Source of the DNA: Hyphomicrobiales bacterium
GTDB lineage: Bacteria > Pseudomonadota > Alphaproteobacteria > Rhizobiales > Rhizobiaceae
NCBI GenBank assembly: GCA_900466605.1
Contig: UBMU01000012.1
Span: forward strand, 1 to 64,000
DNA length: 64,000 nt
Reading direction: 5' to 3'
Shown: positions 55,951-64,000 of the stretch, piece by piece
Position numbering within the stretch: the first letter of the stretch is position 1
How the letters are laid out: every line of letters begins with the position of its first letter
Position numbers and translations under genes: made by a program
The notes under the pieces: generated by a model
What the model was told of the DNA's origin: nothing
What the model saw: only the letters and a program-made list of their open reading frames with translations
Database searches by the model: none

Positions 55951-56265
55951 GGAAATAGTCCTGGAGATGGCAATGGCAATCCCGCAGCTTCTGTCGTCGC
56001 ACTTGGCGTTACCTCCTTCGACAAGGATCAGCGTGCGCGCACCCACAACGTCAAGATCATTTCGCGCGGCCTTTGTCGCGCAGTATCTTGGAACGATAGG
56101 CGGTCATTTGAGTCGACCCGTGAGAGCATAGCGTACAAATCAATTTCATAAGCTGATGACGTTGCCCCCTTTGCGCCAAGGGGAGAGAGGCGACTTTCCC
56201 TGCGTCTCCGCGTCGCATGTGGCCATATTGCTTTCGACGCCTGTTGCTGGCATATCCATCAGCCG
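55951..56265. other. Intergenic region before crcB riboswitch
   Basis: No gene seen. It must contain the crcB promoter, which I cannot place with confidence. Confidence 0.4.
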
Positions 56266-56318
56266 ATGGGAATGGTATCTCCCGTAAAACCGCGCTGATG
56301 CTGATGATGCCTACTGAC
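56266..56318 (+). promoter_or_regulatory. Fluoride riboswitch (crcB motif)
   Basis: GGGAATGGTATCTCCC (56268-56283) has the length and pattern of the fluoride aptamer hairpin: a GGGA/TCCC stem with an ATGGTATC loop. AAAACCGC follows (56286-56293), then GCTGATG and GATGCCTACTG. The loop GGTATC can pair with GATGCC (56306-56311) to form the family pseudoknot. The P3 region is shorter than usual. Downstream, GCCTACT can pair, with one mismatch, with AGGAGGC containing the crcB ribosome-binding site. Fluoride binding would then free the site and turn translation on. Confidence 0.85.
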
Positions 56319-56349
56319 CGACGCTCTCTTGAGCGCGCAGGAGGCTTGC

Positions 56350-56724
56350 GTGGGATTTCTTCTGGTATTTCTTGGCTCGGGCATCGGTGGCGCACTGCGC
56401 TATGGGGTCGGGCTCTTATCGATTCGGTTGATGGGGCCGACGTTTCCATATGGAACCCTTGCGATCAACGTCGTGGGCTCGGCCTTGATGGGCTTGGTAG
56501 TCGGGTTGTTCGCTGTACTCAATCTCGGCGCTCAGGACGCGAGGTTGTTCCTGACAACTGGCATCCTTGGAGGGTTCACGACGTTCTCTACCTTCTCGCT
56601 CGATGCGGTTTCGTTATGGGAACGTGGCCAACAGTCCGCTGCCATCACATATGTAATAGCCAGCATCCTCGTCTCGCTTGGAGCAATGGTCGTGACGCTC
56701 ATGGTCGTCCGACGCTTTCTTTGA
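56350..56724 (+). CDS. crcB: Fluoride channel CrcB (Fluc)
   Basis: The 124-residue protein has four TM helices and Fluc signatures: GSGIGGALRYG, FPYGTLAINVVGS (conserved Asn) and GGFTTFSTFS with the Phe-box residues lining the pore. Fluc dimers let fluoride out of the cell. The GTG at 56350 with GGAGG five bases upstream is the best start, and the preceding riboswitch fits. Confidence 0.95.
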   Translation: MGFLLVFLGSGIGGALRYGVGLLSIRLMGPTFPYGTLAINVVGSALMGLVVGLFAVLNLGAQDARLFLTTGILGGFTTFSTFSLDAVSLWERGQQSAAITYVIASILVSLGAMVVTLMVVRRFL

Positions 56725-56800
56725 GAGGCGGCCCTGGGGCCGAAAACGCCTCATTCATGATTCATGCTGGCAAGCCGTACCGCCGCGATTGACCCCTAAA

Positions 56801-57952
56801 TCAAGGCAGGCGTCGACGAGCTATGCCGACGTGGAAGCGCATGCCGTGGATCAGGCCCTCATCATTGAAATCATAATTCGGATTGTGCAAGGGAGACGAT
56901 TGCATGCCGTTGCCCATGAAGACGAAGCATCCTGGGACCCGGCTGAGGAACCGGGCGAAGTCTTCTGATCCGGTCATAGGCTTGGATGCAACCCGCACGT
57001 TCGTCGCTCCGAAAAGCTCCGTCGCGACGGCCATGCTCTCCTCAGCAAGGGCGGGGTCGTTCAACAGCGGGACGAATTCCCGCGTGTAGTGAACTTGGGC
57101 TTCGACATTGAACGCACTCGCCGTGCCCTGCGCGATCACCCGCATCTGCTTCTCCATGTGCTCGCTGATCTCACTGCGGAAGCTGCGGGCATCGCCGAGA
57201 ATCCGCGCGGTGCCCGGGAGCGCGTTTCTGGTGCCATCTGTGATGAGTTCGGTAACGGAGACGACACCAATGTCGGCGGGATCGATGCGCCTTGCGACGA
57301 TTGTCTGGAGGTTGGTGACCAGCGCGCAGGCCGCCACCAGCACCTCGTTACCCCAATGTGGGCGGGCGGCGTGGCCACCCACGCCTTGGAGTGTAATTTC
57401 GAAATTGTCCTCGGCCGACATGAAGGCGCCCGCCTTGGTCTCGAAATGGCCGATGGGAATGCCCGGCATGTTGTGGATGCCGTAGATCTCGTCGAAGGGA
57501 AACTTTTCGAAAAGCCCATCTGACATCATCGACAGTGCTCCTTTTCCCCACTCCTCGGCGGGTTGGAAGACAAACCGGACGGTTCCGTTGAAACCACCTT
57601 CCTCAGCGAGTTGCTTCGCCGCTCCCAAAAGCATCGTCGTGTGGCCGTCATGGCCGCAGGCGTGCATGACACCATCGTTCCTGGACTTGTAGTCCAACGC
57701 GCCTCTCTCGGTGATCTTGAGGGCATCCATGTCTGCCCGCAACGCGACGGCCCGGTTGCCGGTGCCCCGTCTGAGAGTTCCGACAACCCCTGTGCCGCCC
57801 ACACCTTCCGCGACCTCATCGAGACCGAACTCTCTTAGCTTGGCCGCAATAAAGGCGGACGTGGCCTTCTCCTCGAAACCGAACTCTGGATTGGCGTGAA
57901 GGTGCCGACGCCATTCGGTCATCTCGGCAATGAGGTTATGGATATCATTCAT
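56801..57952 (-). CDS. M20-family amidohydrolase (N-acyl-amino-acid/hippurate hydrolase type)
   Basis: The 383-residue metallo-amidase has the dinuclear zinc ligands of M20D enzymes: VALRADMDAL, HACGHDGHTTML and FQPAEEWGKGA (Glu pair), a dimerisation insert, and a final HNPNYDFNDE. It removes acyl groups from amino acids. ATG 57952 has GGAGG upstream and starts four bases after the amidase gene. With dpaL it recalls the ygeX-ygeY neighbourhood of E. coli, where YgeY is an M20-type protein. Confidence 0.92.
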   Translation of the reverse strand: MNDIHNLIAEMTEWRRHLHANPEFGFEEKATSAFIAAKLREFGLDEVAEGVGGTGVVGTLRRGTGNRAVALRADMDALKITERGALDYKSRNDGVMHACGHDGHTTMLLGAAKQLAEEGGFNGTVRFVFQPAEEWGKGALSMMSDGLFEKFPFDEIYGIHNMPGIPIGHFETKAGAFMSAEDNFEITLQGVGGHAARPHWGNEVLVAACALVTNLQTIVARRIDPADIGVVSVTELITDGTRNALPGTARILGDARSFRSEISEHMEKQMRVIAQGTASAFNVEAQVHYTREFVPLLNDPALAEESMAVATELFGATNVRVASKPMTGSEDFARFLSRVPGCFVFMGNGMQSSPLHNPNYDFNDEGLIHGMRFHVGIARRRLP

Positions 57953-57956
57953 CAGT

Positions 57957-59198
57957 TCAAACCTCCGAGGCGGTTAGCTTGCGGACAACGTCCAGCAGGA
58001 CGTTGGCACCTGCAACGAGATCGGTGTCAGGCGTATGCTCCTTGGGATTGTGGCTAATTCCGCCAACGCTTTGTACGAAGATCATCGCCGACGGCGCGAT
58101 CCGCGCGATCATCTGGGCGTCGTGCCCCGCACCCGACGTCATTCTCCTCGATCGTAGCCCACGCGCACCGGCGGCGTCCTCTACCGCGGCCACTATTCCT
58201 TCGTCGAAAGCCACAGGCTTGAAGCGCGCGAGCCTCTCTACGGTGATGGTGACTTGCTCCTCGGCTGCCAGCGTCTCGAGATAGTTCGCCAACGCGGCTT
58301 CCTCGGCCAACAGACGTTCCTAGTCCGGATCGCGCAAATCCACGGTGAAGGTCGCCTTCGACGGGATCACATTGATTGCGTTCGGTTCGAACGTCATGCA
58401 GCCAACAGTCGCCACAGTCGACGTATTGGAGGCCTTTGCCCGCTCGCGCAGGAAGGTGATCACCCGCGCGGCAGCCAGTCCTGCGTCGCGGCGCATGGAG
58501 ATCGGCGTCGTTCCCGCATGGTTGGCGTCGCCCTCGATTGTCACGCGCTGCCAGGAGATGCCCTGGAGGCTCTCGACCGCTCCCACAGGAACACCTTCGC
58601 GTTCAAGCACCGGGCCTTGTTCGATGTGGAGTTCAATGTATGCGTGAGGCTGCAGAAATCCGGGTTGGTAATGACCGGCATAGCCGATCCTCGCAAGCTC
58701 ATCACCGAGAACCGACCCGTCAGTGCCGACGGTGGCCAAGGCCTCGTCGACACCAAGTCCCCCAGCATAGACCAGCGACCCCATCATGTCGGGCGCGTAG
58801 CGGACGCCTTCCTCGTTTGTGAAGGCGACGAGCACGATTGGGCGGGTTGGCTCGAACCGGCTCTTCTTCAGTGTTTCGATAGCTTCAAGCCCCGCCAACA
58901 CGCCATAACAGCCGTCGTACATCCCGGCATCGATGACTGTGTCAATGTGCGACCCAAGCATCAAGGGCATGGAGTGGGTAGTTCCCGAAGGCGTCCAGAT
59001 ACCGAAGATGTTGCCAATGCGATCGACCGCCACCTCAAGCCCGGCACCCTCCATCCAAGCCGAGAGGTGATCACGGGCAAGCTTGTCGGAATCGGAAGCA
59101 GCCAGTCTCACGAGGCGGTCATTTTCGTCACGTCCGATCGAGCCAAGTTCACGCAGATGACCCAACAGACGCTCGGAATTTATCGCCAGTTCGGTCAT
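57957..59198 (-). pseudogene. N-carbamoyl-L-amino-acid hydrolase/allantoate amidohydrolase-type gene with in-frame amber
   Basis: One continuous frame from ATG 59198 to 57957 is interrupted only by TAG at 58320-58322, between DLRDPD and ERLLAEEAALA. Before the stop are the metal-site motifs GSHIDTVIDAGMYDG, TNEEGVRYAPDMMGS and LHIEQGPVLE; after it come SGAGHDAQMIA and SHNPKEHT with the last metal-binding His. A product ending at the amber would lack that ligand and should be inactive. GAG to TAG is the simplest cause. The start overlaps the dpaL stop as ATGA. Relatives hydrolyse N-carbamoyl or ureido groups. Confidence 0.88.
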
Positions 59199-60403
59199 AC
59201 AGCTGCCTCCTCCCCCTTCATCAGAATAGAGCCGGGCGCCGTGCCGACGATCTCTTTATATTTCACGGGGTCGGTCGCTCCCTCGGTGTTGATCACAAGG
59301 ACGCGTGCATGAGCATCAAGACGCAATGCGGACTTGGTCTCTTGATTGGTGACCGCCTTGATCAGTCCCGCAAGGCCGACGCCGCCGCTTTCCCCAGCAA
59401 CGATAGCCGGGTCTCCGGCGACGGGGTGCGCCAACCTTCTCATCGCACTGACGGCCTCCTCCTCGTCAACGGTCATGAACGCGTCAGCCACGCGCGACAG
59501 GATGCGCCAGGCCACAAGCGAGGGCGCATAGCATTCAAGCATGGCCATGACAGTTGGCTCGCCATGCGGGATCGTCACAGGGTGCCCGGCCCTGGCGCTT
59601 TCGACGATGCAGGCAGCCCTTTCGGGATCAACAACCGTGAACACGGGGCGCTGGTCGCCCAACACGATCGCCAGGTATCCAGCTGCGGCAGCGGCTATGC
59701 CGCCGACACCGGATTGAACGAAAACGTGCGTCGGAGGCTTCGGCATCTTTCTGAGAGCCTCGCGAATAATGGCGGTGTAGCCCTGCATCACAAGGCCGGG
59801 AATGCGCTCATACCCTGGCCAGGTCGTGTCAGAGACGGTCGTCCAGCCTCGCTCGGCAGCAACCTTGGACGCATTCTTCACAGAGTCGTCGTAGGTACCC
59901 TCGACACGGATCGTATCCGCGCCGAACCGGGCGATAGCGGCGACCCGCTCGTCACTCACACCGGAATGAACGAAGATCGCAGCCCTGGCCCCGACGAGCT
60001 GTGCCCCTTGGGCTACCGAACGACCATGGTTCCCATCCGTCGCGCAGGCAAAAGTCATCGTCTTGGCGACTGCGGCGACCTCGGCCGTGTGGAGCTCCGA
60101 CACATCGACGGTTCTCGACAGCCGCTTGCTGGCCTCTTCAAGCACGAGCCGTATCACAGCGTACGAGCCTCCGAGCGCCTTGAAGCTACCAAGACCGAGA
60201 CGAAAGCCTTCATCCTTCATGTGGATGCTGGAGATGCCAAGTTCTTGGGCAAGAGTGGACAGAGAAACCAAGGGCGTCTCCGTGTTGTTCTCCCGAAAGG
60301 AGAGGAAGCGCTCGACCTCGGCCGCGGCCTCCGCGCCAAGGGTTTCCAGGTCCTGCGGATCAAGTGGTGTGTTGTAGTCGGTGTTCGAATTGGTCAGGAA
60401 CAT
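59195..60403 (-). CDS. dpaL: 2,3-diaminopropionate ammonia-lyase
   Basis: The 402-residue PLP enzyme of the tryptophan-synthase-beta fold has the cofactor Lys in GLGSFKALGGSYA, the DpaL-type TFACATDGNHGRSVA and WPGYERIPGLVMQGY, and the phosphate-binding loop VFVQSGVGGIAAAAAGY. DpaL converts 2,3-diaminopropionate to pyruvate and two ammonia. GAGG five bases before ATG 60403 suggests this start; ATG 60433 would add ten residues. It heads the operon with the amidase and M20 genes and is divergent from an Lrp regulator. Confidence 0.93.
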   Translation of the reverse strand: MFLTNSNTDYNTPLDPQDLETLGAEAAAEVERFLSFRENNTETPLVSLSTLAQELGISSIHMKDEGFRLGLGSFKALGGSYAVIRLVLEEASKRLSRTVDVSELHTAEVAAVAKTMTFACATDGNHGRSVAQGAQLVGARAAIFVHSGVSDERVAAIARFGADTIRVEGTYDDSVKNASKVAAERGWTTVSDTTWPGYERIPGLVMQGYTAIIREALRKMPKPPTHVFVQSGVGGIAAAAAGYLAIVLGDQRPVFTVVDPERAACIVESARAGHPVTIPHGEPTVMAMLECYAPSLVAWRILSRVADAFMTVDEEEAVSAMRRLAHPVAGDPAIVAGESGGVGLAGLIKAVTNQETKSALRLDAHARVLVINTEGATDPVKYKEIVGTAPGSILMKGEEAAV

Positions 60404-60524
60404 TGTCGCCTCGTTGGGTTCAAAGCGAAACATATTGCATCTCGGGCGCACGTTGCGCTGAATGTCGGGGCTTGATTTGCAAGTTTGTTTCGTCTGGAGA
60501 CGATAGGGGGAGGCTTGACGTCGG

Positions 60525-60986
60525 ATGGTGTTGGACGAATTTGACCGGGAGATTTTGGCGATCCTGCAGAGGGACAACCTTACGCCGCAACGCACGATCG
60601 GGGAGGCGGTGAACTTGTCTGCTCCGGCTGTCCAAAGGCGCATCAAGAAGATGACCGAGGCAGGCGTCATCCAGGCGAATGTCGCGATCGTCGACCCTGC
60701 AGCGCTCGGGCATTCGATCACGATCTTCGTCGAGGTCGAAGTCATCAGCGAGACCGCAGAGCAGATCGAAGGCGCAAAGCGTGAATTCGCCGCCATCCCC
60801 GAAATTCAGCAATGCTACTATGTGACGGGTGAGGCGGATTTCATCCTCGTGATCCTCGTCCCGTCGATGGCGGCCTATGAGGCCCTGACCAAGCGGCTCT
60901 TTTTCGGAAACAACAACGTCAGGCGGTTCCGGACGTTCGTGGCAATGGACCGTATCAAGATTGGGCTGGAGGTCCCGACACTCTAA
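60525..60986 (+). CDS. Lrp/AsnC-family transcriptional regulator
   Basis: The 153-residue protein has an N-terminal helix-turn-helix (LDEFDREILAILQRDNLTPQ, VQRRIKKMTEAGVI) and a C-terminal RAM ligand-binding domain (EIQQCYYVTGEADFILVILV). It is transcribed away from dpaL with about 120 bp between the starts and is the likely local regulator, responding to an amino acid (inference). Confidence 0.93.
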   Translation: MVLDEFDREILAILQRDNLTPQRTIGEAVNLSAPAVQRRIKKMTEAGVIQANVAIVDPAALGHSITIFVEVEVISETAEQIEGAKREFAAIPEIQQCYYVTGEADFILVILVPSMAAYEALTKRLFFGNNNVRRFRTFVAMDRIKIGLEVPTL

Positions 60987-61161
60987 ATTGCCGCTTCGCG
61001 ATCACCGGAACTGCTTTTCGCCCGGGGCCGGGAGAGGCCGGAAGACCGCTCTTCACCCCAGCGAGAACCTCGCCGCTCTCACGTCGGTAGCTATCGGCAG
61101 GAGATCGAACTGATGTTATGACTGGCGAGCAGTCAGGGCCGAAGCGCAATTTGGGGGCGAA

Positions 61162-62823
61162 ATGGGCATGTCGACAGCAATTGCTATTCTCGGCGGTGTC
61201 GGGCTGTTCCTTCTTGGCATGACCGTCATGACCGACGGCTTGAAGGCACTAGCTGGATCTGCCCTGCGCACAGTTCTCGGCAAAGCGGCCGCAACACCAC
61301 TATCTGGGGCCTTCTGGGGCGCGATCGTGACCCTACTTGTACAATCGTCGAGTGCGGTTACGATGACAACGATTGGTCTCGTCAGCGCCGGGCTCCTGAC
61401 GTTTCCTCAGGGTCTTGGCCTCGTATTCGGCGCGAATGTCGGCACAACAGGAACAGCCTGGCTCGTCGCTCTGATCGGAGTGCGCGTCTCTCTGTCATCC
61501 TATGCACTGCCGATAATCTTTCTCGGGTCTTTGGCGAAATTGCTCGGCAGCAGGCGGATCGCGGCGGCTGGCGGTGCACTAGCAGGGTTCGCGCTGGTAC
61601 TCTATGGGTTAACGACCCTCCAGCAGGGCATGGGAGGGCTTGCCGAAAGCCTGCATCCGTCTGACCTTCCAACGGTGCTCGGCATGCCGGACGTCGGATG
61701 GGTCCAGGGATCGGTCGGTCTCATGAGCTTGATCGTCGTCGGCCTGGCGATGACGGCTGTAATGCAGTCCTCAACCGCATCGATCGCAGTCACCATTTCA
61801 GCCTTCTACGCCGGTGCAATCGGTCTCGAGCAGGGTGCGGCCCTGATTATCGGTCAAAATATAGGAACGGCGACGAGCTCTGCGCTGGCGGCAATTGGTG
61901 CTAGTGCAACGGCGAAGCGGCTGGCGCTCGCCTATGTGCTCTTCAAGCTTATCGCGGCACTCATTGCGATCGTGGCCTTCCCCTTTACCGCACCGCTGAT
62001 GAAATCCTTTAGTGCCTCGATCGACGGAATGACGCTTCTTGCGGCCTACCACACGGTCTACAATGTTGTCGGTGTCGCGGTGCTGCTCCCGGCGACGCAA
62101 TGGTTTACCCGTGTTGTGGAGCAGCTTCTGCCTTCCAAGCAGCCACCGCTTCAGCGTGCCCTCGATCCAAGCGCACTCGCCAGTCCAGTGGTCGCGGTCG
62201 AGACCGCCCGGCGGGTGATAGCGGACGTCCTTACAAAGGCCGTCGCCACAGTTTCGGTGACACTTTCCAAAGGCCCTGCGCCGACGGAACAAATCACTGC
62301 GGCATCGGCCGCGATCGCAGACGTGCGCACATTTCTGTCCGAGTTGAGGGAACCGCCCGAGACGGACGCCGAGCGTTTCCGGTTGACCAGCACCCTTCAT
62401 GCGCTCGACCACGTCTCACGTCTCGTCGAAGTGTTGGGCGAAGGCACTTTTCCCGGACATCCGACCCAAGTCACCGATGATTTGCGTTCAACAGAACTCT
62501 GCGCCCTCACCATGCGGGCGGCGCAGACGGTCGGGAGGTCGATTACCTCGGAGTCCGCGCTCAGCACGAAGGCTGCCCCCATCGGCTGGACCGTTTCTGG
62601 GGAGATCGCCAAGTCTCTTGCTGACGCCGAGGAGGCAGCGACAGAATTGGGGGCCATTCAGCGCAACCATCGCGTCACGGCCCTTTCTTCCGTCGCGCCG
62701 GGCGGGATGACGGCTGCCGATGCCTTCATCCAGATTGACGCCACCCGATGGCTCGCCCAGATTGCGCATCACGCTTGGCGTTCGTCGGCCCATCTTCTCG
62801 GGCAAGGCTCGAATCTGAAGTGA
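61162..62823 (+). CDS. Na+/phosphate cotransporter family protein (NptA-type)
   Basis: The 553-residue protein has two inverted Na/Pi cotransporter repeats with QSSSAVTMTTIG (near residue 55) and MQSSTASIAVTI (near 200), each in a hairpin of TM helices, and about eight TM helices in all to residue ~320. The C-terminal ~220 residues are helical and PhoU-like. It probably imports phosphate with sodium. It stands alone, with no pho box that I can place. Confidence 0.9.
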   Translation: MGMSTAIAILGGVGLFLLGMTVMTDGLKALAGSALRTVLGKAAATPLSGAFWGAIVTLLVQSSSAVTMTTIGLVSAGLLTFPQGLGLVFGANVGTTGTAWLVALIGVRVSLSSYALPIIFLGSLAKLLGSRRIAAAGGALAGFALVLYGLTTLQQGMGGLAESLHPSDLPTVLGMPDVGWVQGSVGLMSLIVVGLAMTAVMQSSTASIAVTISAFYAGAIGLEQGAALIIGQNIGTATSSALAAIGASATAKRLALAYVLFKLIAALIAIVAFPFTAPLMKSFSASIDGMTLLAAYHTVYNVVGVAVLLPATQWFTRVVEQLLPSKQPPLQRALDPSALASPVVAVETARRVIADVLTKAVATVSVTLSKGPAPTEQITAASAAIADVRTFLSELREPPETDAERFRLTSTLHALDHVSRLVEVLGEGTFPGHPTQVTDDLRSTELCALTMRAAQTVGRSITSESALSTKAAPIGWTVSGEIAKSLADAEEAATELGAIQRNHRVTALSSVAPGGMTAADAFIQIDATRWLAQIAHHAWRSSAHLLGQGSNLK

Positions 62824-62895
62824 GGGCAGCAAACCCGGGCGGCGTACTTTATTTTTCGCCGGCGCGCAGTTAAGCGGTGACGTGAGCACGCAACA

Positions 62896-63600
62896 TCATT
62901 CGCCTTTGGCCGTCGCAAAAACGATGCTCGCATCGCTCACAATAGCGACGTGCGAATAAGCCGCCTGTCCTGCCGCAACAGCGTCGCCCCGCATGATTGC
63001 GGTCACTATGACATCATGCTCATCATAGGATTTCGCCAGTCGGCCGGGCAGTCGGAACTGGGCACGACGAAAAGGCGCCAGTCGCGCACGGGTTTGCGTC
63101 ACCAATTCCAGGATATGATCATTGTGGGCACCACGATAAAGGCGCGAGTGAAACTCGGTATTGTGAACCGCATATTCTTCATGGGCACCTGCATGCACGA
63201 GCTTGGCTGAACTGCGATGGTAAAATTCCAACGCACGTCTCTCCTCGATCGTCATCCGTTCAGCCGATAGCCTTGCGCAGATAGCTTCAAGTTCCGACAT
63301 CGCCTCGAACATGGAGTGAAGATGGTCTTCCGTGACGTTGGCGACGATTGCACTCCGGTTTGGTTCGCGGTCAACCAAACCCATCGCCCCAAGCTCGCGA
63401 AGCGCCTCGCGAACCGGGGTCCGTGAAACCTCAAATCGGGCTGCAAGTGATATCTCGTCCAGTTTTTCACCCGGCGAGACCACACCAGTAACGATCATGT
63501 CCGCCATCGCCCGCACCATCTGTTCGACGGTGGTGCCTGCTCGTATAACTTGTCTGCGCCTGCTCTGACTCACGTGCCTGTCGACCTTCCTCAATTGCAT
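62896..63600 (-). CDS. GntR/FCD-family transcriptional regulator
   Basis: The protein of about 234 residues has a winged helix (VEQMVRAMADMIVTGVVSPG, SRTPVREALRELGAMGLVD) and an FCD domain (MFEAMSELEAICARLSAERM, NTEFHSRLYRGAHND with metal-binding His residues, and a VAAGQAAYSHV end). The start is uncertain: ATG 63600 or GTG 63573 both lack a strong site, and a still longer frame begins at 63705. It is divergent from the Tat-exported protein at the right edge. Confidence 0.87.
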   Translation of the reverse strand: MQLRKVDRHVSQSRRRQVIRAGTTVEQMVRAMADMIVTGVVSPGEKLDEISLAARFEVSRTPVREALRELGAMGLVDREPNRSAIVANVTEDHLHSMFEAMSELEAICARLSAERMTIEERRALEFYHRSSAKLVHAGAHEEYAVHNTEFHSRLYRGAHNDHILELVTQTRARLAPFRRAQFRLPGRLAKSYDEHDVIVTAIMRGDAVAAGQAAYSHVAIVSDASIVFATAKGE

Positions 63601-63603
63601 ACA
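63596..63603 (+). repeat. TGCATACA copy 1
   Basis: One of three identical octamers in about 250 bp (also 63752-63759 and 63831-63838), all in the same orientation, around the divergent GntR/Tat-protein promoters. Candidate operator half-sites. Confidence 0.4.
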
Positions 63604-63751
63604 GATGTCCGCAGGTGCGTCGAAAGTCAAATATTTTGGCATTCTCGCGGGCGTATAGGTTCGGACAGGAGGTTGTCCCGGGCAAACGGCGGTGCGTTTT
63701 AGCACACAAATAAATCACAGATTATTTTTTAGACATTCAGCACCAAGAATC

Positions 63752-63759
63752 TGCATACA
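63752..63759 (+). repeat. TGCATACA copy 2
   Basis: Same octamer, in the divergent region, followed by GTTTACAC. Confidence 0.4.
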
Positions 63760-63817
63760 GTTTACACAAGCGATTTTACCCTATCTCTTTTCCCATTTTA
63801 AAACAGTCTGTTAAGAC

Positions 63818-63834
63818 TTGGCACAGCGGTTGCA
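63818..63834 (+). promoter_or_regulatory. Sigma-54 promoter
   Basis: TTGGCACAGCGGTTGCA has the -24 GG and -12 GC elements at the required 12-base spacing and matches the TTGGCAC-N5-TTGCA consensus. It lies 54 bases before the ATG at 63889, and its -12 element overlaps TGCATACA copy 3 (63831-63838). Confidence 0.75.
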
Positions 63835-63888
63835 TACACTTTTCTGCAACGTTTTTTCGAACCGGCTCTCGCCGCAAGGAGCATTCCG

Positions 63889-64000
63889 ATGACCAAACTC
63901 CTTTCCATGAACCGTCGCCACTTCCTTCAGGCCTCCGCCGCCGGCGCACTTTCGCTGTCACCAGGTCTCTTGTCGGGTCGCGCGCTCGCGCAAACCGCGC
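63889..64000 (+). CDS. N-terminus of a Tat-exported protein, probably a solute-binding protein
   Basis: Only 37 codons are in the window. They encode a twin-arginine signal (MNRRHFLQASAAGALSLSP, ending near RALAQTA), and AAGGAG lies six bases before the ATG. A sigma-54 promoter and a divergent GntR/FCD regulator suggest the first gene of a transport operon, but the mature part is not visible. Confidence 0.8.
   Translation, partial: MTKLLSMNRRHFLQASAAGALSLSPGLLSGRALAQTA

Noticed and set aside
55684..56151. 155-codon plus-strand frame
   Set aside because: Overlaps a better-supported short minus-strand gene; no motif recognised.
59309..60475. 388-codon plus-strand frame across dpaL
   Set aside because: Antisense shadow of a well-supported PLP enzyme gene.

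Overview
The window looks like an accessory-rich stretch of an alphaproteobacterial genome of the Rhizobium/Agrobacterium type (Hyphomicrobiales). Reasons are the small-protein families (DUF982, DUF992, DUF4239, RcnB, PRC-barrel, BON, CsbD), the long solute-uptake operons with GntR/FCD, Lrp and AraC regulators, and several promoters of the GGAAC-N16/17-CGTT type used by the alphaproteobacterial general-stress sigma factor EcfG. I saw no rRNA, tRNA, CRISPR array, transposase or phage gene.

Left part (1-10.9 kb): a giant secreted-type heme peroxidase with RTX repeats and an Asp/Gly-rich tail runs off the left edge. It is divergent from a NarX/NarL-type histidine kinase and response regulator. 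The divergent intergenic region carries two diverged copies of a ~90-bp element. A one-TM hypothetical protein and a cold-shock protein follow.

11.1-21.3 kb: a nine-gene minus-strand operon, livKHMGF followed by aldehyde dehydrogenase, SDR, a ThDP enzyme and a cupin like 2,4'-dihydroxyacetophenone dioxygenase, with a divergent AraC regulator. It reads as import and side-chain cleavage of an aryl ketone or ketol (inference).

21.4-40.3 kb: a patchwork of stress and envelope genes. These include BON, iron-permease-like, PRC-barrel, a frameshifted SRPBCC gene, DoxX-like, hydrolases, a Kef-type antiporter fused to Usp domains, a lone receiver protein, GST, methyltransferase, a two-gene FAD monooxygenase/AMP-ligase operon, DUF992, DUF4239, a secretory lipase, FUSC and MliC. 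Several carry EcfG-like promoters about 26-33 bp before the start codon.

40.6-49.7 kb: a family-5 (Dpp/Opp-type) ABC importer operon ending in two enolase-superfamily sugar-acid dehydratases (ManD-like and DgoD-like), with a divergent GntR/FCD regulator. 49.9-56.7 kb: a patatin phospholipase, further small stress proteins, and crcB preceded by a convincing fluoride riboswitch.

56.8-61 kb: a 2,3-diaminopropionate ammonia-lyase operon (dpaL, an amidase interrupted by one in-frame amber codon, an M20 hydrolase) with a divergent Lrp regulator. The right end has a Na+/phosphate cotransporter, a GntR/FCD regulator, and the start of a Tat-exported protein behind a near-consensus sigma-54 promoter.
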